Of a stretch of DNA of 64,000 bases, positions 1-9,704 are shown one piece after another. The stretch comes from Harmothoe impar (Eukaryota; Annelida; Polychaeta; Phyllodocida; Polynoidae), in assembly GCA_947462335.1 (NCBI GenBank), contig OX381710.1:3162001-3226000 (forward strand), read 5' to 3'. Position numbers and translations under genes: made by a program. Position 1 is the first letter of the stretch. Each line of letters starts with the position of its first letter. Under the pieces are notes generated by a model. It did no database searches, was not told where the DNA came from, and saw only the letters and a program-made list of their open reading frames with translations.

Positions 1-93
1 TACAGGGGGATGTGCAAGAGGGGAATAGTAGGTAGAGAATGAAAGGGGTGAGGACATTATGAAGGCTGTACCCTGTTTTAGAAAGAAAAACTA

Positions 94-262
94 GGAAATT
101 AACTCAATTCAAAACATAAATTTCAGCCAAAAAGTTCTAATGAGAAATTTTTTGGAAATTAAGTTGATTCAATGCAGAAAATTTCCCTGAAAAAGTGCTG
201 ATGAGACATAAGCAGGAATTTAACTTAACTCAATTCAGAAATTTCAGCAAAAAAGTAGGAAT
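94..262. repeat. diverged ~60-bp direct repeats, three units
   Basis: Three AT-rich units follow each other. Each reads roughly GAAATTAA..CAATTCA, then AATTTCAGC, then AAAAAGT and AATGAGA. The units begin near 94, 155 and 216. They are clearly related but well diverged, so this is an old tandem duplication. No open frame or transposon end is visible. Confidence 0.6.
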
Positions 263-480
263 TCCTGCAAAAGTAGGAAAAAATGTGAGGATTTAACGCT
301 AAAGAAAAGCGATTGATGAGCAGGTGGGGCGCGGGGTGAGAGGGGGAGGTGTTGGAGGCCGGAGACAGATGACCCCCCCCTCGTTCCTCCCCCCTCCACG
401 GTCCTCCTTAATCTGACTTAATGGGGGCTGATCTTATTCTAACACGGCTAAACGGTTTATGCTCTGCCTCGTTACAACAC
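263..480. other. unassigned spacer with G- and C-homopolymer runs
   Basis: The stretch holds a GGGGCGCGGGG patch, a C-run and a homeodomain-type TTAATCTGACTTAATG segment. Nothing in it can be assigned to a gene or repeat family. Confidence 0.4.
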
Positions 481-712
481 AACCCTTTGAGGACGGATGT
501 CGCTAAAAGCTGACATTTGTCGTCATGATGCGCCAATGCAGCCCCAAAAAGTTACTTGTCGGTACTGCATTGGTGTATCATGCCGACTCTTCGGGAGTCT
601 CTCAACCCCATAGGGCCAGCATAATACTTGAATGCAGCACTGGTGGGTTACTCCACCGAGCTGCTGGGTTCACTAAAGTACTACATGCTGCCATAGCTGC
701 CCTTAGATGGTT
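481..712 (+). mobile_element. family A nested-hairpin MITE
   Basis: The copy opens with AACCCTTTGAGGACGG and closes with a decayed CCTTAGATGGTT. The first internal palindrome (GATGCGCCAATGCAG to CTGCATTGGTGTATC) and the CCATAGGG middle hairpin are still recognisable. The second palindrome is degraded after about 660. See 2483-2731 for the reference structure. Confidence 0.75.
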
Positions 713-1180
713 CATCATACAATATAGCAAGACAAAACAGGAATAAAGGAGGTAGGCGAGGCGTTTGAGACTACTGGCCATCTTTCAACAACAGCGGGTG
801 AGGTGCATTTAGGGTTAATCAAGAAATACTTTGACTCCTTGTGAGGGGGGGGATAAATTTAGAGACACATTGTTTAATGCTAAACTCGTGAAATGAGTCA
901 GTCCCAATTAATCTGAGCCCAGCTAGGGGGGGAAGGGGTTAAAATAAACTAAATTCTTCCTCCATCCCCTCCCCCCTCCCCCGCTGTTGTTGCTAACCGT
1001 GAATGGAGTTCAGGGAGGACATTTTTTTTCGGAAAACCACTCCCCTCACCCTCTCGGCTAGATGGATGACTCCCTAGGTGACCTAGTCACCGCCATAAGG
1101 AGTCAAACATTAGGCTGGTTGAGGGTGAGAAAATTTCAGCAAAGAAGTGTACCCAGAGTTCAGGGAGGAAGGGAGGCATG
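713..1180. other. unassigned spacer
   Basis: Mixed sequence with a pyrimidine run near 955-985. The ATTTCAGCAAAGAAGT segment near 1130 echoes the direct repeats at the window start. No gene is supported. Confidence 0.4.
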
Positions 1181-1225
1181 GAGGCAGGCAGGCAGGCAGG
1201 CAGGGAGGCAGGCAGGCAGGCAGAC
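1181..1225. repeat. GGCA tetranucleotide microsatellite
   Basis: About ten tandem GGCA copies with one GGGA interruption. A frame through it gives only alternating Gly/Arg/Gln peptides, which is not evidence of coding. Confidence 0.9.
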
Positions 1226-1265
1226 AGCGAGCAGGGAACCAGGGAGACAGGGAGGTCTGTTAAGG

Positions 1266-1352
1266 TCTGTAGAAGGCTCTGTAGAAGGCTCTGTAGAAGG
1301 CTCTGTAGAAGGCTCTGTAGAAGGCTCTGTAGAAGGCTCTGTAGAAGGCTCA
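1266..1352. repeat. 12-bp minisatellite (AAGGCTCTGTAG)n
   Basis: Seven near-identical 12-bp units. Because 12 is a multiple of three, one frame stays open and gives a Ser-Val-Glu-Gly repeat. The near-perfect identity points to recent expansion, not a conserved protein. Confidence 0.92.
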
Positions 1353-1380
1353 GACTCTAACCGTGCAGAGAGTCCATCTT

Positions 1381-1581
1381 AGGAGCAGCTAATTAAGTTG
1401 GAGTTACCCAGACTGCACTGCGGGAGGTGGGAGGGCTGCGTCTAGGCAGCCCGCAGCTCGTCTGTCAGCTCCTGCAGACCGCACCCGGCCGGGGCAGGGA
1501 CTAGACATGGCTGCCGGCTTGTCCGCAACAAATCCCACCAGAATTGATGATTTGCTGACACAGCCTAAGGGATCAGGCTGC
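1381..1581. other. GC-rich unassigned segment, possible regulatory DNA
   Basis: It contains CAGCTAATTAAGTTGG (homeodomain-type core), then a GC-rich stretch with GGCAGCCCGCAGC and CACCCGGCCGGGGC. There is no repeat-family match and no long coding frame. A cis-regulatory role is only a guess from composition and TAATTA cores. Confidence 0.25.
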
Positions 1582-1741
1582 TACTCTCATCCCCGATCCC
1601 TCCCACGGGAAGGCTCTCGTAAATACCACTAAGACCTTTTACTTGGATCTAGGCAACCCCTGCTGGTAGTTTGAAACCAGTGAATAAGAACAAGAATGTA
1701 AGATGGGAGTTCTCCCATCATAATTTCTAGTTTCAGGGACT
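1582..1741 (+). mobile_element. family H Mutator-like MITE, 3'-truncated copy
   Basis: It starts TACTCTCATCCCCGATCC, matching the terminus of the intact copy at 47314-47613. It continues through GGAAGGCTCT, CCCTGCTGGTAGTTTGAA and the AAGAATGTAAGATGGGAG centre. Similarity stops near 1741, so the right arm is missing. Confidence 0.65.
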
Positions 1742-1958
1742 GGAATATATACTGGGATATTCCTCTGCATTTTGAGGTGACTGAGAAGTGAGTGAATGAG
1801 TAATGGTTGTTTAACGCCATTTTGACAGCTGAGGCCATATTTAAGGTGAGAAAGTTACAGTAGACATCACTTTTACAGATATACAGGTCTGTATCTACTC
1901 TTTTCTGTCCCTCATCTTTTTGTCTGATGCCAATATACCAATATGTTATATTGGCATC

Positions 1959-2241
1959 ACACAGAGAGAAGAAACAGCGTCAAAAGTGAGTACAGGTTGC
2001 CTCCAGAATAGCTCCCCTCTTCAGGTCACCTAAGGGAGCCTAGGTGACTCCCTGGCTGACCTAAGGGAGTCACCTGGGGGAGTCACATGGCCCAGAGAGC
2101 TATATGGCTCCTCAAGGTGACTCCCTTAGGTCAGCCAGGGAGTCACCTAGGCTCCCTTAGACGACCTGGTCTCTCATAGAAAGGGGAGTCATTCTGGAGG
2201 CAACCTAGACTCCCTTTTGACGCTGTGTATTTTCTCTGTGC
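1959..2241. mobile_element. family B palindromic MITE (CACAGAG ends)
   Basis: A ~280-bp near-palindrome. The left end CACAGAGAGAAGAAACAGCG pairs with the right end, which carries GACGCTGTGTATTTTCTCTGTG. The centre is a ladder of GTGACTCCCTTAGGTCAGCC and its complement. Other copies lie at 3124-3333 and 34049-34347. No transposase is present, and the superfamily cannot be set because no clean target duplication is visible. Confidence 0.8.
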
Positions 2242-2482
2242 AGACAAACAAACGAGGGACAGAAGAGACGTGATATAGACCCTTCTAAGATGGGCTAGTG
2301 AAGCCTTGACCAACAAGTGTTGATCAACAGGAGATGTTTATAGGCAGTCCCCCTGCTCCATCGGTGGCCAATGCCATGCCCCACTCAGCCAGACGAGGCG
2401 TGGAGGCCCTTTTTTCCCCCGTCTCATTCACATCCACTTTGCACAGTGAGAAGTTACTGCTTCTGCGGGGGGCATCAACTGT

Positions 2483-2731
2483 TTAACCCTTTAAGGACGG
2501 ATGTCAATTAAAGATGACATTTGTCGTAATGATGCACGAATGCAGCTCCGGCGAGGAACTCGCCGGTGCTGCATTAGTGCATCATGCCGACCCTCTGGGA
2601 GTGTCTCAACCCCATAGGGTTGGCATGATGCTTGGATGCGGCACTGTCGAGTTACTTGCCAGGGCTGCGTTCATGCATCATGACGACCAAGGCATGATGC
2701 ATTAAGGCATGAGCCGTCCTTAAAGGTTTAA
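2483..2731 (+). mobile_element. family A nested-hairpin MITE, reference copy
   Basis: The ends are TTAACCCTTTAAGGACGG and, inverted, CCGTCCTTAAAGGTTTAA. Inside are two ~60-bp palindromes. The first stem, ATGATGCACGAATGCAGC, closes on itself through an inner GGCGAG..CTCGCC palindrome. The second stem runs from GATGCTTGGATGC to GCGTTCATGCATCATG. Between them is a shorter hairpin, CCGACCC..GGGTTGGC. TTAA at both ends would suit a piggyBac- or Kolobok-type target, but other copies are flanked by TGTAA or TTCAA, so the target site is unsettled. One frame is open across the element (56-63 codons) but it has no independent coding support. Confidence 0.85.
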
Positions 2732-3123
2732 CACATGGCTTTAAAAATCCAGCATTGTCTAGCGGTTACTCGGAAACCAACCATGGTGCAGAGATCCATG
2801 TCAGTGCTATACAGTGCTACTGCTAGACCTCTACAGGTTGTATAGTGCCATGCCGTCTGGTCGTTGTGAGGTATGGAGGGGGGTTAAAGTCCAAACTGGT
2901 CCTATTGTGTCATGGTAATATAGCTTATTGTTGTATTTTAAACTCATTCACTGCTTCTAGATCCTTCTTTTTCATTCTCAATCAAACCACAGAATATGCC
3001 GTTAACACTTTAAAGACAAAATGTGCCTCCCAGTTTAACATTGTTTGGCATATGCCAACCAATGCAGTGGCAATGAGCACAACAGTGTAGGATTGGTTAC
3101 ATGCATGAATACAACACTGGCAA
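2732..3123. other. unassigned unique spacer
   Basis: AT-balanced sequence with no repeat-family ends, no convincing exon and no RNA gene seen. Confidence 0.4.
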
Positions 3124-3333
3124 CACAGAGAAGAAAATAGAGTCAAAAGAGAGTCCAGGCTGCCTCCAGAATGGCTCCCCTCTGTCTGATTAAGAGAGTC
3201 TAGATGACTCCCTGGTTCACATAAGGGTGTTCCCTAGGGGAGTCACATAGGTCCCTTTCTTGCTTAATGAAGTCCAGGACCCTCCTATAGGGAGGAGAGT
3301 CATTCTGGAGGCAAGCTGGCCTCTTTTCTCTGT
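3124..3333. mobile_element. family B palindromic MITE, decayed copy
   Basis: Starts CACAGAGAAGAAAATAGAGTC, includes CTCCAGAATGGCTCCCCTCT, and ends TTTTCTCTGT. The GACGCTGT part of the right end is deleted and the central palindrome is shorter than in the copy at 1959-2241. Confidence 0.75.
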
Positions 3334-3339
3334 AAAGTT

Positions 3340-3411
3340 ACCCTTTAGGGCCGTATGGATGCATCACAACATGAAAGCACTATGCTGCCCCCTTACAGCC
3401 GCCTGAATAAT
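3340..3411 (+). mobile_element. family A fragment
   Basis: A left-end remnant (ACCCTTTAGGGCCGTATGGATGC) runs into GCACTATGCTGCCCCCTTAC, the usual right-end wording. The internal hairpins are deleted. Confidence 0.45.
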
Positions 3412-3957
3412 AGGCCACTTTGTGTAAGTAGTGAGAGGAGGGCTCCAGCACTAGTTGAAGTGGTATAATTACCGAGCGTGTCCCACTCACGTTTCAAGTA
3501 CTGTTCTACTGTCTACTATGTGGTTAAGTGTGAGTGGTATTGCCCCTTTAACGAGGTGTAGTGTTTGTCACCCTACAGTGTATGAGCCCCTAGCACACAA
3601 ACCAGCACATTATACACCAAGGGTGGCGCCATTCTCCAGGTCAATCCCCTCTCTGTAAGGATACGGCCATTCTTATCCACTATTATGTGCTAATTTATGC
3701 AGTAAGTCTCTAAGGATAGGCAAACACTCTGCTTGGAGAGTGACTATCCTGTTATTGAATTGCACCGCACAGAGAGGCCTTCTGCTGACTCCCTCTGGTG
3801 CAGAATGTCACTACCATTGACATCAAGTGTTTGGACTGTCGATTGCACACAGTGAAACTCTGCAAACACAACATTAACATTCAGTTCCATATTACCAGCT
3901 GATCATCCCCTTGTTAAATGCTATCAACGCCTACTATATATCATTAGATCCCTTCAA
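3412..3957. other. unassigned spacer with a short segment shared with 12.1 kb
   Basis: Mostly unique. The segment near 3771-3820 (GAGGCCTTCTGCTGACTCCC, then TGCAGAATGTCA) is repeated almost exactly near 12146-12195. The shared block is only ~45 bp and its identity is unknown. Confidence 0.4.
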
Positions 3958-4022
3958 AATGATATTAAATTGAAGTGTAACGCCATTATACACATATAAA
4001 GGTGTTGCACTTCAATTTGATA
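3958..4022. repeat. 65-bp hairpin
   Basis: ATGATATTAAATTGAAGTG is followed after a short loop by CACTTCAATTTGATATC, giving arms of about 20 bp. This could be a tiny solo MITE or a structured RNA; nothing else identifies it. Confidence 0.7.
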
Positions 4023-4123
4023 TCTGCATTTAAAACTTTTGCAGGATCTCCCATTCAGTGGCTTAGAGGCAGTTCCTGCTTCTACTTCTGGTGCATTGTT
4101 TATTGCTTGAGCCTAAACCTTTG

Positions 4124-4298
4124 CCGCACTGTGATTTAATGCATTAATTCTGCCGTGATACTTCCAAGGTGAGTAACTCGCCAGTGCTTCATTCAGGTAT
4201 CATGCCGACTCTACAAGGTTGATACACTCCAGAATGATCGGCATGATGCAGTAATACAGCCTTAAATGCATGTATCATGCTGATAAAGGACATGGTAT
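4124..4298 (+). mobile_element. family A, degraded copy
   Basis: Contains GGTGAGTAACTCGCCAGTGC, CATGCCGACTCTACAAGGTTG and TCGGCATGATGCAGTAATAC in family order. Both termini are eroded, and it abuts the next copy directly. Confidence 0.55.
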
Positions 4299-4546
4299 TT
4301 TAACTCTGTCGCTAAAAGATGACATTGGTCGTCATGATGCACCAATATGGCCCCGTTGAGTAACTCGCCAGGGCTGCATTGGTGCATCATGCTGACCCTT
4401 TGAGCGTGTCTCAACCTCATAAGGTCGGCATGATGCATGAATGCAGCACTGGCGAGTTACTCGCCAGGGCTGCATTCATTCATCATGACGACAAAGGATC
4501 ATGCCATCCTTAAAGGGTTAAAGCACCCTGCTACCCTTACAGGGTT
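4299..4546 (+). mobile_element. family A MITE with duplicated right end
   Basis: Hairpin 1, middle hairpin and hairpin 2 are all present. The right end CCTTAAAGGGTTAA at ~4508-4521 is followed by AGCACCCTGCTACCCTTACAGGGTTAA, a second terminus. The same doubled terminus occurs at 19277-19404, so it is a subfamily trait. Confidence 0.8.
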
Positions 4547-4688
4547 AAGTGTGTGTGTGCAGCGGACGTCATTGGATCCCAAATGCAGTATTTGACGACA
4601 TTGTTTGACGGATCAGTCACCCCCCACCAAGCCCCCCCCCCCCCCACCAAGCACCAAGGCCCCTCCCCCACGCAGTCTTACTGGTGAA

Positions 4689-5060
4689 CACTCTCCTAGC
4701 ACAGTCTTAAATAAGAGTCTATCAAAAGGCATCGGCTTCAGGAAATCTTTTGTGGAAGAAGAGAGGAAAATAGTACTACTTTGCTGTTTTCCTAACCCTA
4801 TCACAAACAGCAGTTTCACTACACCAAAAAAGGTTCCTAGTAATATCTTCAATTTAAACCATGAAAACATACCTAATACTTCTGCTATTTCTAAAATTTG
4901 CCCTTCACATATTTCCCTGCATATTTGAATCGATTCTAATTTGTACAGATGTTTATTTTCAAATCATAGTAGAGGTAAGTTTTCAGGGTGATTCACCACA
5001 TTTTGGCAGAGAAGGAAGTAGTGTCGGTACAAACAGATGGCAGAATCTGCTGGGAGATTG
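4689..5060 (+). mobile_element. family G MITE (CACTCTCCCAGCA ends)
   Basis: The left end CACTCTCCTAGCACAGTCTT and right end AATCTGCTGGGAGATTG are inverted repeats of each other. Inside are the family markers CTTCAGGAAATCTTTTGTGG, TTTGAATCGATTC and GGCAGAGAAGGAAGTAGT. At 372 bp the length matches the copies at 12500 and 61538. Confidence 0.8.
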
Positions 5061-5083
5061 TCCCACACAGTCATACTGATGAG

Positions 5084-5663
5084 CACTCTCCCAGCACAGT
5101 CTCAAATAAGAGTCTGTCAAAAGGCCCAGGCTTCAGGAAATCTCTTGTGAAAGAAGAGAGGAAAAACACAACTACTTGGTGACTAATTATGATAGCATGC
5201 ATATACATCTGTATGTATAATCATATCTCAGGCTTGCTGTAACCGACAAAATACAGGACTTATTCCTGTCATTTGCAGTTAAAATAAAAAAAAGACTTTG
5301 AAATGAATTGAATACTCTGCTGTTTTCCTATCCTCATTACACACTGAAGTTTCCATACACTAAATGAGGTTCCCAAGGATATCTTTAATTTCAATTTCTG
5401 TAATGAAAACATGAAAACATGTCCAATACTTCTGTAATTTTCAATCTATGTTATTCATACCTTCCTACAAATATTTGAATCAATGCATAGTGGTATACTA
5501 GCTGTCGACATGGCATTAAACCCTCATTACTCACTCACTTATAGTGGTATAAATGAATATCTTCAATGCATGACATAGGTAAGTTTTCAGGGTGATCCGC
5601 AACATTTTGGTAAAGAGAAAGTAGTGCCGGTAGAAACGAATGAGAGAATCTGCTGGGAGATTG
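5084..5663 (+). mobile_element. family G MITE, enlarged copy
   Basis: It begins CACTCTCCCAGCACAGTCTC only 23 bp after the previous copy and ends ATCTGCTGGGAGATTG. At 580 bp it is ~200 bp longer than its relatives. The extra material lies roughly at 5175-5320 and 5500-5575, suggesting secondary insertions. Two head-to-tail copies indicate tandem duplication or a nested target. Confidence 0.75.
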
Positions 5664-5884
5664 AAAGATGACAAATCAAGGGTCCCAGCCAGGCGCACTG
5701 CGTCTCATTCCTGAAGCTACTTGACATGGAAGTGGAAAAAAAAGTGGGAATGTTTAACATTTTGGTTTTCTTTGTCTTGTCAATTGTTGAGTTGTCATGA
5801 CAAACCGGAAGGTGGCCTGCTGCGCGCATGCGCTGTCAAGAGGCAATATGACTCCTGCTGGGGCTGGTGTAATTGTCCCTGGGT

Positions 5885-6260
5885 GTGGGGAGGGGCGGAG
5901 GTCAATTGGAAAGGTGGGGCTGCGGCAGGGGGGTGAGGGGAGGGGAGAGGTAGGGGGGGATGGTTTGGAGCAGGGGAAGAGGAAATGAGGCAGGGGGGAA
6001 AGGAGCATCGAAAGGCAGGATGGGGAAAGGGAGGGAGGTTGGAGGGAGGGAGGGAGGGAGGGGAGTAGGAAGGGGGGATTGAGGGAGGGAAGAGGAGGAC
6101 TGGAGGGGAGCAGGGAGGGGGGAAGGAGGGGGAATGGAGGAAAACATGAGAAAAGAGAGAGGTAGAGAGTGGGATGGAGAGAGAGATGGGGGGGAACTCG
6201 AAGGGAGCAGAGAGACGGGAGGCGGGAAGGGAGGAAGGGGGATGGCGCCGTGAGATACCA
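5885..6260 (+). repeat. G-rich polypurine tract
   Basis: About 375 bases in which the + strand is almost entirely G and A, mostly GGGAGG units. The Ser/Pro/Leu-rich frames on the other strand are produced by this composition. Mirror-symmetric purine runs of this kind can form triplex DNA. Confidence 0.85.
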
Positions 6261-6578
6261 TGTACGACGCAGGCATGCATGATCACGAAAGCCTTGGAAA
6301 AGACAAGAGCACCTGATGATTTTCAATTAAGAAGGGGGGAAGAGTGGAAGCAGGTGGTGGGGAGTAGTAAGGGGGGAGGCAAGTACAATGAGGGAAATAA
6401 GAGAAAGAAGTCATGAGAGGTTATCAATGAATGAGTGACAGACAAGGTGTGGCAGAGGTCAGGCATGGGTGGAGCAGGGAGTGAGGGGCCTGGGTGTGTG
6501 TGGGGGGGGGGGGGTCAACTACAGAGGTGTGTCTGTGGTGAGGGGGGGGGGGACACCTGTAGGGGGGACAGGTTGTTG

Positions 6579-6770
6579 TTAACCCTTTAAGGATGGCATG
6601 GATGCAGCCCTGGTGAGTAAGTCACCAGTGCTGCATTGTTGCATCATGCCGACCCTATGGGAGTGTCTCAAACCCATAGGGTCGGCATGATGCTTGAATG
6701 CAGCACTGGCGAGTTACTCGCCAAGGCTGCATTCATGCATCATGACGACCAAGGGCATGATGCTTTAAGG
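6579..6770 (+). mobile_element. family A MITE
   Basis: Begins TAACCCTTTAAGGATGGCATG. It lacks the outer part of the left arm before GATGCAGCCCTGGTGAGTAA, but keeps the middle hairpin CCGACCCTATGGG..CCCATAGGGTCGG almost perfectly, and hairpin 2. The last terminus is truncated. Confidence 0.8.
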
Positions 6771-7317
6771 TATTGAAACAAAGAGTAAGAATTTTTGAAT
6801 CAATCCAAATTACACAACATGTACAGTACAACACCTTGTCAGAAAGGTGTGAATTATGTCCTTAATGCAACTTATTTCACTCCTTAACCACTATCGCAAG
6901 GAGCTCATTCTTGTTAATTTTCATATTCCCATGGCTTAGGGCCAGTGGTTAAGGCCCAAATGACATTTTCCAATGCCAGCAGTGAAAGGGTTAAGGGGGG
7001 GGGGGTGGACAGGTTATGGTTAAGGGGGAGGTGTGCTACAAGTGAACACTTTACACCAGGTAGGACAGGAAAGACGATCCTCACCAGAGAACAATGGTGA
7101 GGTAGATATTGGCTGGGGGGAGGGGAAGGGAGATAGGGGGAATGTGGGATCACAAAAGGACATGTACAACTGATGAGTGACAATTAGCAATGGGCAAGGT
7201 GGGAAGAGGGGTGGGGGGGTGTACAGTTAATGGCGGCAGGCGACATGGAAGAATAAATGGGCCTGAGCAAAACATGGCATTCAAGGCTTGTAAAGTTGTA
7301 TTGGCAGGGTAGTGCAA
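6771..7317. other. unassigned spacer
   Basis: G-homopolymer runs and moderately purine-rich sequence. No gene or transposon end recognised. Confidence 0.4.
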
Positions 7318-7663
7318 TACCGTAAATTCTTGCATATAAGACAAAGAATATTGTATGGATAGGGGTGCTAGCAGCAGAAGGGCAATGCGCCCGAGCTAAT
7401 TTTTGCCCGTAAGGGTAATTAGATCCAATAAACCCACATTAAAAAGAAACAAAAAAAAATGGCACATAAGCCACAACACTTACTTTTACTAATTATATAA
7501 CCTGCAGAGGGGACTAAAATTACCAATTCATTTGATACTGTAGTATACTTATAAGAACTCTTGTATCAGCCACACCCTATATATAGCTTTCTGCCTGTCT
7601 CAAAAGAAAGTATGTCTGACTCGCGTACACGCCGCAGCAGCATTTAGGCAAGAATTTACGGTA
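7318..7663. mobile_element. family L MITE, Tc1/mariner-like ends
   Basis: Perfect 16-bp inverted ends TACCGTAAATTCTTGC. The outermost TA could be the duplicated TA target used by Tc1/mariner elements, leaving CCGTAAATTCTTGC as the terminus. The 346-bp body has no coding frame. A short A-tailed insertion is visible inside near 7380-7460 (CAATGCGCCCGAGC to a poly-A run), resembling the one at 17484-17558. Confidence 0.75.
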
Positions 7664-7676
7664 GTCATCCTGGGGC

Positions 7677-8300
7677 ACTGGGGCAGGTAGGTAGAGGGTT
7701 ATATAGGAGGAGGGGGGAGGCAGGTAGGGGGAGCCGGTAGGGGAGGGGGAGGGGGCATTAGCAAGAGGAGCTCCTTTTGTTACTGAAAGGTGGAGAAATA
7801 ATGAGGTGGGTGTTTGTGAGGAAAGTGGGTAGAGTGGCCTGGTTACGACAGACGAGGGGTATGGAGAGGGGGGGGGGCATACAGGAGGGATGGAAGAATG
7901 GTGGAAATGGAAAGGACAGGAAAGGAACAGGGACAGGGACAGAGACAGAGTCAGAGTCAGAGGAGGAAGCATGCAGCAGTGAAGAGAGACAAAGTATAAG
8001 ATAGAGAGAGTAAGACAGACAGAGACAGCATGAGAGATAGAGGAGAAAGGGGGCAGGCGTTGGGGGAGAGAGACAGGGAATACAAGCCAGAGAGAGCGAG
8101 CGAGAAAGAGAGAGCGAGAAGGAGAGGGACGCAGGCAGGCAGGCAGAAATGGCCGGAGACAGACAGGTAGACAGTAGATTACAAAGCGGGTGCAGATAAA
8201 TATGGGGTAAAAGGGAGGGGTGAGGGAGACGGAGACAAATGCGGAGACATAATATGAAAGTAAAGAGAAGGATAAAGAGCAAGGGAGGGCGAGATGGGAG
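7677..8300 (+). repeat. polypurine tract with GACA and GGCA microsatellites
   Basis: A long G/A-rich + strand with GAGAGA, GACAGA and GGCAGGCAGG runs. The 174-codon Ser/Leu frame on the opposite strand is a composition artefact. Confidence 0.8.
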
Positions 8301-8539
8301 TGAGTGAGTAATGGATATTTAATGTAATTTCTGCTGCTACGGTCTTATTCATGTCGAGAAAACTGTATAAGACATTAAATCGGTATATGAATATATGTGT
8401 CTGTGTCCGCGCATATGGGCACCAAACAAACAAACTAGTGGACAGAAAAGAGGAGAAAGAGACCGGCCCTTTACAATGGGCTACGGAAACCTGATGAGAG
8501 AGGAAGAGAGGAGGGAGTAGAGTAGGGGAGGGAGGACTG

Positions 8540-8735
8540 GAGTCTCACCGGAAACTGCCCTGTCGTGGAGCAGTCCCAGAGCCGTCCCAGGGTGCAGTGC
8601 GCTGACCGCGCCTCACCCCCCACGGCGGCGGCAGATTGCATTTCCCGCGTCTCAATTGCAGAGCCTCGTTCTCGGCCCCCATTAGAGCGCCTTAATTAAG
8701 GAACGCGACGTCTCCCCCCCCCCCAACTCCCTTCC
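8540..8735. promoter_or_regulatory. CpG-rich candidate regulatory segment
   Basis: Several CpGs (CTGACCGCGCC, CACGGCGGCGGC, TCCCGCGTCTC, GGAACGCGACG) and a homeodomain-type palindrome TTAATTAA sit between two simple-sequence tracts. It matches no repeat family here. Conservation would be needed to call it an enhancer or promoter. Confidence 0.3.
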
Positions 8736-8859
8736 CCCTCTCCTCTCCCCCACCTCCTACCACCCACCACTTCCCCGACCCGGTGATTGTCTACCCCCCC
8801 AGTCCCCCAACCATCACACACCCTACACCTTCCCAGTTCTCACCATTGCCACTACAGGT

Positions 8860-8990
8860 TGAACCCTATAAGGGCCGCACAACGCTGTAAAACAATTGGC
8901 CCTTTGTCACCATGATGCATGACTGCAGGTCAAGGATGCATTCAAGCATCATACCGACCATGTATGGGGATGATACACCCTCCAAGGGGT
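8860..8990 (+). mobile_element. family A, truncated copy
   Basis: Left end GAACCCTATAAGGGCCGC and a shortened hairpin 1. It stops in a C-rich segment. A C-rich segment plus left end recurs at ~9000-9090, so the two copies arose partly by tandem duplication. Confidence 0.6.
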
Positions 8991-9084
8991 CAGCAACTCC
9001 CCCTCCCCACTATATATCTCCCAGCACAATGATTGTCTATCCCCCCTTGAACTTCCTAGTTCCCACCCCTGCTGCTGCAGGTTC

Positions 9085-9331
9085 AACCCTTTAAGGATGG
9101 CATGATGCCTTAATGCATCATAGCCTTGGTCGTCATGATGCATGAATGCAGCCTTGGGGAGTAACTCTCCAGGGCTGCATTCATGCATCATGCCAACCCT
9201 ACAGGATTGAGACACTCATGAAGGGTCCGCAAGATGCACCAATGTAGCACTGGCGAGTTCCGTGCCAGTGCTGCATTGGTGCAATGTGACAACAAATGTC
9301 ACCTTCTAGCGACACGTGCCCTTAAAGGTTT
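9085..9331 (+). mobile_element. family A MITE, near full length
   Basis: AACCCTTTAAGGATGGCATG to GCCCTTAAAGGTTTA. Here hairpin 1 has the GCATGAATGCAG stem and hairpin 2 the GCACCAATG stem, the reverse order of the copy at 2483, so the element lies in the opposite orientation relative to that copy. Confidence 0.82.
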
Positions 9332-9704
9332 ACAGTCTTTGTTTGTCTGATTACCCTCTGTCAGCCGCTCTACCTGTCTGATGGTCTCCCTGTCTGTCTG
9401 CCTAAGCGCCAAGTCTGCCGCAGAAAAGCCGCTTATGTTTTCTCTTTTTTTAAGCAACCACTGTAGTCTTAATTTGTGTAGATCTGCTGGAACTCATTCG
9501 TTGCTAATCCTTGCCCTTCACTTTTTCAATCCTTGGTGAAAAAGTAACGGATGATCATATGTTTTTAACGTAGTATAAACTGAAAAACTACAGTAGATTC
9601 TACTGCCCATGTACACTAATACCTTAGTATATACTGTACATCTACAGTAGATTCTACTGCTCAGCTACGCTAATTTCTAACAATCCCAGTAAAGTAAAAA
9701 GTTG
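9332..9704. other. spacer with two CTACAGTAGATTCTACTG palindromes
   Basis: The near-palindrome CTACAGTAGATTCTACTG occurs near 9588 and 9643. The same word recurs at 17.7-17.8 kb. Otherwise unique. Confidence 0.5.

Noticed and set aside
2483..2731. piggyBac assignment of family A from flanking TTAA
   Set aside because: Several clear copies are flanked by TGTAA, TTCAA or ACACAA, so TTAA is not a consistent target.
4605..4928. 107-codon frame starting in a Pro-rich C-run
   Set aside because: It is read through a C-homopolymer into a family G MITE; no independent coding evidence.
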